Below are positions 23,583-29,919 of a DNA stretch of 29,919 nt, in pieces. The translations under genes were made by a program, and so were the position numbers. Positions within the stretch are counted from its first letter, which is position 1; each line of letters starts with the position of its first letter. The notes under the pieces are model-generated. The model was not told where the DNA came from, searched no databases, and saw only the letters and a list, made by a program, of their open reading frames with translations. Source of the stretch: JARRNJ01 sp037385045 (GTDB lineage: Bacteria > Pseudomonadota > Gammaproteobacteria > JASBUN01); NCBI GenBank assembly GCA_037385045.1, contig JARRNJ010000027.1:1-29919 (forward strand), given 5' to 3'.

Positions 23583-24989
23583 TTATACCCGTTCGTCCAG
23601 CAGCCCCGAGTCCGGTCCGTCCGCTGGCCCGTCGGACGGTTGCGGCAGGCCCGTATGGCAATCCAGTGCGGCGACCTCGAGCCCGGCATCCTGCAGTTGC
23701 CGGCGCAGCTCGCTGAGACTGCCGCGAAACAGCTGTGCGGTCCTTTCGTGTGCGGCCCAGAAAGTCGTGGCGACCTGTTCGCCGGCGACCCCGACGCGCG
23801 CCTTCACCGGTCCCAGGCCGGGCAGGTCCAGGGCAAGCTCCACGGTCCAGCGGTGCCGTGCCGACGCGGCCGGAGTATCGGCGGCGTCGTCGCGGGCAAT
23901 GCGCAGATGCAGCACGTCGGCGGCGTCCTGGCGGCGGACCGGAACCTCCAGTAGCCATACGTGGCGGCTGTCGGTCCCCGTTGTATGGGAGGCCACCTGA
24001 CTGAGATGCAGGCGGGCGAGGGCGCCGTCGGTCTGGGTCAACAGAGCCCGCGCCAACTGCTGGGGGGAATTCAGTCGGAGCAGGCTCGGTGCCACACGGG
24101 CCTGGGCTTGCGGTAGCGCTTCCTGCAACGGCGGCAGCAGCGGTTTGACCGGCGCCGCGGCGGGCGTCGGCCTTGGTGGCGCGCGCTCGGGTTGGGCGTC
24201 CGGGGCCGGGCGGGACGCCGGCGGCTCTGCCCGGGGCGCGGCCGGCATCGGCTCCCGCGCCGCATCCCGTCCCGCCGCGGATTGCGGCAGCGGTGTGTCA
24301 TTGCCGTGGTCCCGAGCGGTCGCGCGGGATGCAGCGCCGGCGGGCGTTTCCGGCGTCGGCTGGGCCGGCGCCCTGGGTGGCGACGGCTCGGCGTCGGCCT
24401 GCTGGCGCAGTGCTGCGTGCAGCCGCAGCAGCGCAGCCTTGAAGTCCGACGCAATGGGCGCGGGCCGGCCCTCGGCCGCGGCCCGCGCCAACTTGGCCTC
24501 CATGAACGTGCCGGCGTCCTGCACCGCCCGTCGCAGGCCCGCCGCCGTGGTGACCGTGCTTTTGCGCGGCAGCGCCCCCCACAGGTTGCGCAGCAGCTGT
24601 TGCAGCGGGCCCGGCAGTGGCGGGTCCGCCGATTCGTTCATCACCAGGCTGCCCAGGTTCGCCAGCAACGGAGCCAGCCCCGACTGGCGCGGCAGCGCCT
24701 GGCGCACGATCGCCTCCAACGGTGCCGGTGCGGGGGCGCCCGACAGAATACGCAGCAACGGACGGCTGCCGATGCTCACTACCTCGAGCATGAAGGTCTG
24801 CCCCGGTTTGACCGGGAACGACAGCTGGGCATTGAAGGTGGTGCTGCCCGAACGCAGGGTCGCCTGCCCTCCCTCGGACGTGCCGGTCGCCACTGCCTTC
24901 AACACCTGCCCCACCTGCCAGTTGCGGATCCCGGCGGGCGGCGTGGTGACCGTCAGGGTCGTATTGGCAGGATTGAGGTTGATTTCCAT
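23583..24989 (-). CDS. Second FliK-like hook-length control protein
   Basis: A 468-residue protein from ATG 24989. The N-terminal part (MEINLNPANTTLTVTTPPAG, then WQVGQVLKAVATG) is a short beta-rich domain. The middle (about 190-310) is Pro/Ala/Arg-rich and probably disordered. The C-terminal part (about 330-440) looks like the Flg_hook fold, with LLRLNSPQQLARALL, LLEVPVRRQDAADVLHLRI and WTVELALDLPGLGPVKARV. The order of low-complexity centre then Flg_hook matches FliK. It precedes the FlhB_CC-like gene by 4 bases. It is distinct from fliK at 1218 and has only weak similarity by eye. A ruler function is not shown. Confidence 0.82.
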   Translation of the reverse strand: MEINLNPANTTLTVTTPPAGIRNWQVGQVLKAVATGTSEGGQATLRSGSTTFNAQLSFPVKPGQTFMLEVVSIGSRPLLRILSGAPAPAPLEAIVRQALPRQSGLAPLLANLGSLVMNESADPPLPGPLQQLLRNLWGALPRKSTVTTAAGLRRAVQDAGTFMEAKLARAAAEGRPAPIASDFKAALLRLHAALRQQADAEPSPPRAPAQPTPETPAGAASRATARDHGNDTPLPQSAAGRDAAREPMPAAPRAEPPASRPAPDAQPERAPPRPTPAAAPVKPLLPPLQEALPQAQARVAPSLLRLNSPQQLARALLTQTDGALARLHLSQVASHTTGTDSRHVWLLEVPVRRQDAADVLHLRIARDDAADTPAASARHRWTVELALDLPGLGPVKARVGVAGEQVATTFWAAHERTAQLFRGSLSELRRQLQDAGLEVAALDCHTGLPQPSDGPADGPDSGLLDERV

Positions 24990-25173
24990 GCTGGCTCGCA
25001 GTGTCGAAAAAACGTCATGGACGGCCCGTGACACTCTCCGCGGCGACGGGACTCGGTGCCGCAAATGGTTTCCGGGGCGACGCCGACGGGGCCAAGTCGA
25101 TATTCGGCCACGATTTCTACCATACCATAACGGATCGACCGGCAGACGGCATACTTTGTGCATAAGTTCCTGT

Positions 25174-26094
25174 ATGGCGGAGGAAAGTGACAAGATCGCG
25201 GCCCACCTCTGGTATACCCGCAAGGCCGGCGAGGTCAAGGGCCCGTTCCCGGCGCGCTCGATTTCCTGCTTCCTGCTCCTGGGGCGCATGACGCAAGACG
25301 ACGAAGTCAGCCAGGATCGTAAGCATTGGCGGGTATTGCGCGAATTGCCGGAGATGATCCCGGACGAAGTGCGCGACGCGGACACCGAGGAAGGCTACCA
25401 ACGGCTGCTGGCGGCCCGCATGCGGGAGGACGAACGGCTGCGGGAGCGCCGCTGCGACGATCGGCAGGTGGCGCACCCAAGGCGCCGCGGCAGCGACCGG
25501 CGGGCCCCCGAACCGGCCGCCATGGTCAGACACCGGGAAGTGCGCCAGGAGTTGTTGCAGTCCGCGGCGGGAAGACCCAACTACCTGGTGCCGGGCATCA
25601 TCACGGCGCTGGGCCTGATCGTGTTGTTTGCCGCCGGCGTGTTCGTTTACCGGGCGCTGCCTGCTCATACCGCGTCCGCCACCGTCTGTGGCGGATCGCC
25701 TGCGCCGGGCGTCAGCTGGAGCAACTGCGGACTCGAAGGGCTGCAGGCGGCGGGGGCCGATTTGACCGGCGCCCATTTGGACAATGCCGACCTGCGCGGC
25801 GCCGATCTGCATGGCGCAATGCTGGCCGAGTCGGACTTGGCCTACAGCAACGTCAGCACGGCCGATCTGCGTTACGCCAATCTGGCCAATGCCCGTCTGC
25901 TCGGCACCGGGCTGCGCAACAGCGACCTGAGTTACGCCCATTTCAACGGCGCCGATCTTTCCTACGCTGACCTGCGCGGCGCCCGCATCACCGGAGCCGT
26001 ATGGGATGGCGCCAAGCTCGACAAGGCCATCTGGATTGACGGCCGTGTTTGTGCCGCCGGCTCGGTCGGCCGTTGCGTCGAGGCCGCCCGCTGA
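25174..26094 (+). CDS. GYF-like domain / single membrane span / pentapeptide-repeat protein
   Basis: A 306-residue protein in three parts. Residues 11-63 (HLWYTRKAGEVKGPFPARSI and so on) resemble the GYF_2 (DUF4339) fold. An Arg-rich linker follows (about 75-130), then one membrane span (about 137-160, YLVPGIITALGLIVLFAAGV). The final part (about 183-290) is a run of A(D/N)LxX pentapeptides such as GADLTGAHLDNADLRGADLH, forming a right-handed beta helix. Cysteines C172, C185, C293 and C301 flank the helix and could form disulfides if it is periplasmic. ATG 25174 gives the shortest frame containing the whole GYF domain; the open frame extends upstream opposite the FliK-like gene but is a shadow. 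It is divergent from the FliK-like gene. Function unknown. Confidence 0.85.
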   Translation: MAEESDKIAAHLWYTRKAGEVKGPFPARSISCFLLLGRMTQDDEVSQDRKHWRVLRELPEMIPDEVRDADTEEGYQRLLAARMREDERLRERRCDDRQVAHPRRRGSDRRAPEPAAMVRHREVRQELLQSAAGRPNYLVPGIITALGLIVLFAAGVFVYRALPAHTASATVCGGSPAPGVSWSNCGLEGLQAAGADLTGAHLDNADLRGADLHGAMLAESDLAYSNVSTADLRYANLANARLLGTGLRNSDLSYAHFNGADLSYADLRGARITGAVWDGAKLDKAIWIDGRVCAAGSVGRCVEAAR

Positions 26095-26112
26095 AGGCGC
26101 GCGCCAGGGTAA

Positions 26113-26175
26113 AGAGCCAGGGGGAAAAGGAACAAAGATCGGTTTATTTACCCTTTTCTCTTTCCCGTTTGCTCT
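26113..26175. repeat. Second purine/pyrimidine inverted repeat, convergent junction
   Basis: A purine-rich arm (26113-26137, AGAGCCAGGGGGAAAAGG then AACAAAG) is imperfectly complementary to a pyrimidine arm (26151-26175, CCCTTTTCTCTTTCCCG then TTTGCTCT) around an AT-rich loop. Composition and placement between converging genes match the element at 23167-23233. The right arm is read as the last codons of the frameshifted AMMECR1 frame. Confidence 0.7.
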
Positions 26176-26644
26176 GTTCTCCTACCCAATTGTTTCCGTC
26201 GTATACCTCCAGACCTGCATTTGATCCGACCAATAATCGGGAGGCAGCCCTGCCTTGCGTTTGAGTTGGTTCACGAACTGCCGCGAAGGCCAGGGGCTCC
26301 GGCGGTGAAAGAATGGAGATGTGAATCGACAGCCGGTCGAATTCCGGGGACGTGAGCGGCGGGAACCGGGGATCGTGAAAGGCCGCGGCATGGGCGTTGG
26401 CCGCCAGGTCCGCCACCAGCGGCTGAAATGCCTCCAGGGAGCCGATACAGCCGCGCAGCTGTCCGTCCAGTTGCAGGGTCACGAAGCAGGCGCGCGGTTC
26501 CCGTAAGGGCGCCGGATAGTCCTGCGGCTCCACCGCCATCGGTTCGCTGTGAGTCAGGCCATGCTGAATGGCCTGCCGCGCCAGTTGCAGCAGCAGGTCC
26601 CGGTACGCCGCGTGGCCCGCGGGCGGTCCGTTATTGGAAGACAT
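26144..26644 (-). pseudogene. AMMECR1 protein (AmmeMemoRadiSam system protein A), internally deleted and frameshifted
   Basis: From ATG 26644 the first 120 residues are a normal AMMECR1 domain: RACFVTLQLDGQLRGCIGSL with the LRGCIG family motif, FHDPRFPPLTSPEFDRL and HISILSPPEPLAF. After about Phe120 (near 26283) the family sequence stops. The usual core that follows (in relatives a VDG-LxL segment and a TFLP-VW segment, about 40 codons) is absent. The conserved C-terminus QFVNQLKRKAGLPPDYWSDQ, then MQVWRYTTE, appears immediately after the break but in the next frame, ending at a stop at 26182-26184. The frame actually open continues out of register to 26144, adding an unrelated tail encoded by the repeat. 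The start overlaps the MEMO stop by 14 bases. A deletion not divisible by three explains this best. Confidence 0.82.
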
Positions 26645-27416
26645 AGGCGCCGTAACCCACCACCTGGTCGCGTGGTCCGGCGGTATCGCCCGAACTGCGC
26701 AAGTCCAGGGTGCTGGCATGCAGCCCGTGGGTGCGGGCGGCGTGGAGCAGGCCGCGGACGGGATTGCGCCCGCAGGCGTCGTCGTAGCCGATGTCCCCGT
26801 CGTGCAGCTGCTCGATCGCCCGTGACGTGCGGGTATCCATGCCGCGGGCGGTGGCGTAGTCGTGGTAGTGGCTTAGGTCCGAGCTGACCACGATCAGTGT
26901 CTCCGGCCCGCCCCAGAGGCGCTCCAGCACGCCATCGACTTCCTCGGCCGAGGCCTCGCCCACCACCAGCGGCACCAGGGTGAACGCCGCCAATACTTCC
27001 TGCAGGAACGGCAAATGGACCTCCAGACTATGCTCCAGCTCGTGGGCTTCATCGAGCAAGTGCACCTGGGGCAGCTCCAGCAGCACGTCGATCGCCTCGC
27101 GGTCCAGCGGCACCGGTCCCAGGGGGGTCACGAACTGCTCGGCGCTGCTGGCGGCGAGTCCGTGAAAGGGTACGCGATGCGAAGGGCCCAGCAGCACCAC
27201 GCGGCGGATGGTGTCGCGGGCCGGTTGCAGGCAGGCGTAGGCGCTGGCGGCGATGGGGCCGGAGTAGACATATCCGGCATGGGGGACGATCAGCGCCTTG
27301 GGGACCGGCGCCGAGGTCGGCGCGGCGTCCAGAAATTCGCGCACCATGCGGCGCAAGGCGGCGGGATCTTCAGGATAGAACATACCGGCCACGGCCGGGT
27401 AGCGGACAATTGCCAT
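26631..27416 (-). CDS. MEMO family protein (AmmeMemoRadiSam system protein B)
   Basis: A 261-residue MEMO1-like protein (extradiol dioxygenase fold). Visible family motifs: YPAVAGMFYPEDP at the start, VPHAGYVYSGPIAASAY with H46, LLGPSHRVPFHGLA, ELEHSLEVHLPFLQ, VSSDLSHYHDY, and DACGRNPVRGLL with the Cys that, together with histidines, binds iron in human MEMO1. All motifs are intact and length is normal. The start at ATG 27416 is chosen because upstream residues are unlike the family. It forms an operon with the AMMECR1 gene and is divergent from the radical SAM gene. Its biochemical role in bacteria is unknown. Confidence 0.93.
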   Translation of the reverse strand: MAIVRYPAVAGMFYPEDPAALRRMVREFLDAAPTSAPVPKALIVPHAGYVYSGPIAASAYACLQPARDTIRRVVLLGPSHRVPFHGLAASSAEQFVTPLGPVPLDREAIDVLLELPQVHLLDEAHELEHSLEVHLPFLQEVLAAFTLVPLVVGEASAEEVDGVLERLWGGPETLIVVSSDLSHYHDYATARGMDTRTSRAIEQLHDGDIGYDDACGRNPVRGLLHAARTHGLHASTLDLRSSGDTAGPRDQVVGYGAYVFQ

Positions 27417-27453
27417 GTTTTCACACACGCTCCGAATAATGATCTGTATGCAA

Positions 27454-27480
27454 AGTATAGTCGGCAAGAGGTCCGTTCAA
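27454..27480 (-). promoter_or_regulatory. Candidate sigma-70 promoter for the MEMO-AMMECR1 operon
   Basis: On the minus strand TTGAAC and TATACT are separated by 15 bases, ahead of the MEMO ATG at 27416. The spacing is shorter than the usual 17, so this is only a candidate. Confidence 0.35.
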
Positions 27481-27495
27481 GGCGTCCCGGGGCCA

Positions 27496-27522
27496 TTGAA
27501 AGCGTGATGCAGCGGCTATATT
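27496..27522 (+). promoter_or_regulatory. Candidate sigma-70 promoter for the radical SAM gene
   Basis: TTGAAA and TATATT lie 15 bases apart in an AT-rich patch 62 bases upstream of the radical SAM ATG. Alternative -10 readings two to four bases downstream give spacings of 17-19. It lies back to back with the MEMO candidate promoter. Confidence 0.35.
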
Positions 27523-27583
27523 TAATTTGTCATGCATCCAATTTTCCCAGTCGCAGGGGCCGGCATGCACCCGGGAGCCATCC

Positions 27584-28675
27584 ATGAACGAAGCCGCTAA
27601 AGATACGGTGCCCACGGTCTATTGGCATCGATTGGACGACGGGCGCATCCAGTGTGATGTTTGTCCCCGTGAGTGCAAACTCCATGAGGGCCAACGGGGG
27701 CTGTGCTTTGTGCGCGCGCGGCAGGGCGATCAGGTGGTATTGACCACTTATGGGCGGTCCAGCGGCTTTTGCGTCGACCCGATCGAGAAGAAGCCCCTCA
27801 ACCACTATCTTCCGGGGACGCCGGTGCTGTCGTTCGGCACGGCGGGCTGCAATTTGGCCTGCAAGTTCTGCCAGAACTGGGACATGAGCAAATCCCGCGA
27901 GATGGACATCCTCGCCGACCAGGCTTCGCCGGACAAGATTGCCCGGGTGGCGAAGCAGTTGGGCTGCCGCAGCGTCGCCTACACCTACAACGACCCGGTG
28001 ATCTTCCTCGAGTACGCCGTGGACGTGGCCAAGGCCTGCCGCGAGCTCGGCATCCAGTCGGTGGCGGTGACCGCCGGTTACATCTGCGAGGCGCCGCGCA
28101 AGGAATTCTTTGCTCACATGGACGCGGCCAACGTCGACTTGAAGGGGTTCACGGAGGACTTCTACTGGAAGCTCACCGGTGGGCACCTGCAGCCGGTGCT
28201 CGACACGCTGGTGTACCTCAAGCATGAGACCGAGGTCTGGTTCGAGATCACGACGCTGCTGATTCCGGGGCTCAACGATTCGGACCAGGAGATCGACGCG
28301 ATGACCCGCTGGGGGGTGGAGAACCTGGGCCCCGAGGTGCCGTGGCATTTCACCGCCTTCCATCCGGACTGGAAAATGACCGACCGGCCATCGACGCCGC
28401 CGGCCACCCTGACCCGGGCGCGGAAGATCGCCATGGACAACGGCGTGCGCTACGCCTACACAGGCAACGTCCACGACGAAGCCGGCGGCAGCACCTACTG
28501 CCATCACTGCGGCGCCAAACTCATCGGCCGCGACTGGTATGTGATTTCCGAGTGGAACCTGGACCAACAGGGCCGCTGCAAATCCTGCGGCACTGCCTGC
28601 GCCGGGCACTTCGAGGCCGCTCCCGGCGATTGGGGCGCCAAGCGCCTGCCGGTGCGGCTGCGCTCGTACGCTTAG
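27584..28675 (+). CDS. AmmeMemoRadiSam system radical SAM enzyme
   Basis: A 363-residue radical SAM protein of the PflA-like (AmmeMemoRadiSam rS) family. The N-terminal part has CDVCPRECKLHEGQRGLC (C24, C27, C31, C41). The SAM iron-sulfur motif is C89-x3-C93-x2-C96 (GTAGCNLACKFCQNWDMSK). A TIM-barrel core follows (SVAYTYNDPVIFLEY, VDLKGFTEDFYWKL, TTLLIPGLNDSDQEI, WHFTAFHPDWKM), and a C-terminal zinc-ribbon-like part carries two CxxC pairs (YCHHCGAKL, CKSCGTAC). All expected cysteines are present. GGGAG about 7 bases upstream supports ATG 27584. It is divergent from MEMO/AMMECR1, its fixed partners in many bacteria and archaea. Substrate unknown. Confidence 0.95.
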   Translation: MNEAAKDTVPTVYWHRLDDGRIQCDVCPRECKLHEGQRGLCFVRARQGDQVVLTTYGRSSGFCVDPIEKKPLNHYLPGTPVLSFGTAGCNLACKFCQNWDMSKSREMDILADQASPDKIARVAKQLGCRSVAYTYNDPVIFLEYAVDVAKACRELGIQSVAVTAGYICEAPRKEFFAHMDAANVDLKGFTEDFYWKLTGGHLQPVLDTLVYLKHETEVWFEITTLLIPGLNDSDQEIDAMTRWGVENLGPEVPWHFTAFHPDWKMTDRPSTPPATLTRARKIAMDNGVRYAYTGNVHDEAGGSTYCHHCGAKLIGRDWYVISEWNLDQQGRCKSCGTACAGHFEAAPGDWGAKRLPVRLRSYA

Positions 28676-28718
28676 CTGTGCAATTCCACGCGGTTGTTCA
28701 CGGAAGGATTGTGCAAGC

Positions 28719-28743
28719 GGTGGATGCGCTGCGCTTATCCACC
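28719..28743 (-). repeat. 25-nt palindromic repeat, copy 2 (inverted)
   Basis: Read on the minus strand it is GGTGGAT-AAGCGCAGCGC-ATCCACC, one base different from copy 1. Outer 7-bp arms are perfect. Confidence 0.85.
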
Positions 28744-28775
28744 CCGCCCTTTTTCAAAACCGAGGATTATCGTAC

Positions 28776-28800
28776 GGTGGATACGCGCAGCGTATCCACC
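28776..28800 (+). repeat. 25-nt palindromic repeat, copy 3 (perfect hairpin)
   Basis: Arms GGTGGATACGC and GCGTATCCACC are perfect 11-bp complements around a GCA loop. Like copy 1 it is preceded by TTATCGTA. Copies 2 and 3 face each other across 32 bases, the paired layout typical of REP-type elements. Confidence 0.87.
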
Positions 28801-29028
28801 AGGCAACAACGCGGCCGGCGTCGCCGCCCGCCTGCGGCCTCGGCCCGACCGGCAGCGCCTCAGGGCCAAATCGCCGGCGCCCGGGCGCATTTGGCGCCCC
28901 GCACGGCAACCCCATCGCCCCGATAGGGCCATCTGCTTCGGCCCAACGCCGACTCCCGGGGCCGCTCGCACCTGCCTGCGTCCGATGAGTCGTCCGGTGA
29001 ACAACCGCCTGAGAAGTTGCAGCCGGGC

Positions 29029-29919
<891 letters not shown>

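Larger units (their letters stand above)
28676..29028. other. Non-coding convergent interval between radical SAM gene and glgB
   Basis: No gene is supported. It contains two copies of the 25-nt palindrome in inverted orientation (28719-28743, 28776-28800) and an inverted repeat at 28865-28895 with arms GCCAAAT / ATTTGGC around the perfect palindrome GCGCCCGGGCGC. The rest is GC-rich sequence without recognisable signals. No T-tract terminator was seen. Confidence 0.65.

Noticed and set aside
25147..25162. Sigma-54-like CGGCATACTTTGTGCA upstream of the pentapeptide gene
   Set aside because: Several mismatches, and the predicted transcript start would coincide with the ATG at 25174, leaving no leader.
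24145..25173. Upstream extension of the pentapeptide protein frame opposite the FliK-like gene
   Set aside because: It lies antisense to a coding region and is low complexity; the GYF-like domain begins only after ATG 25174.

Overview
The window is about 30 kb of GC-rich chromosome from a polarly flagellated gammaproteobacterium. The gene order fliI-fliJ-fliK / fliLMNOPQR-flhB / flhA-flhF-fleN-fliA / cheYZAB-motCD-parC-parP-cheW-DUF2802 is the arrangement known from Pseudomonas and its relatives. The composition, and the AmmeMemoRadiSam and glgB genes to the right, would suit an environmental lineage such as a sulfur-oxidising Chromatiales-type organism, but genus-level placement is inference only.

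Left to centre (1-23157, all + strand): the end of the export ATPase gene fliI, then fliJ and fliK, the C-ring genes (fliL, fliM, fliN), the complete export gate (fliO, fliP, fliQ, fliR, flhB, flhA), the polar placement and number regulators (flhF, fleN), the flagellar sigma factor fliA, and a full chemotaxis core (cheY, cheZ, cheA, cheB). These are followed by a second-type stator pair (motC, motD), the ParC/ParP polar array system, cheW, a 58-residue ORF and a DUF2802 gene. Sigma-54 type -24/-12 promoters are readable upstream of fliK, fliL, flhA, motD and cheW. cheW also has a FliA (sigma-28) promoter with exact spacing. These divide the long run of genes into separately controlled units.

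Centre right (23243-26094): a minus-strand pair encodes a second FliK-like hook-length protein and a stand-alone FlhB C-terminal (export switch) domain. A divergent plus-strand gene encodes a GYF-like domain, one membrane span and a pentapeptide-repeat domain.

Right (26144-28675): the three-part AmmeMemoRadiSam system, whose function is unknown. MEMO and AMMECR1 genes lie on the minus strand, and a divergent radical SAM gene lies on the plus strand. The AMMECR1 gene is damaged: its conserved C-terminus sits in a different frame, and about 40 codons of the family core are missing. The window ends in the 3' part of glgB (minus strand).

Non-coding structure: all three convergent gene junctions carry inverted repeats. 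Two are purine/pyrimidine (GGGAAAA-type) hairpins; the third is a pair of 25-nt palindromes that also occur once between fliK and fliL. No tRNA, rRNA, CRISPR or insertion sequence was recognised.

Most worth following up: (1) the broken AMMECR1 beside intact MEMO and radical SAM genes; (2) FliM-like CheY-docking motifs repeated inside CheA, where no P2 domain is evident; (3) the duplicate FliK/FlhB-C pair; (4) the GYF-TM-pentapeptide protein; (5) the dual promoter of cheW.
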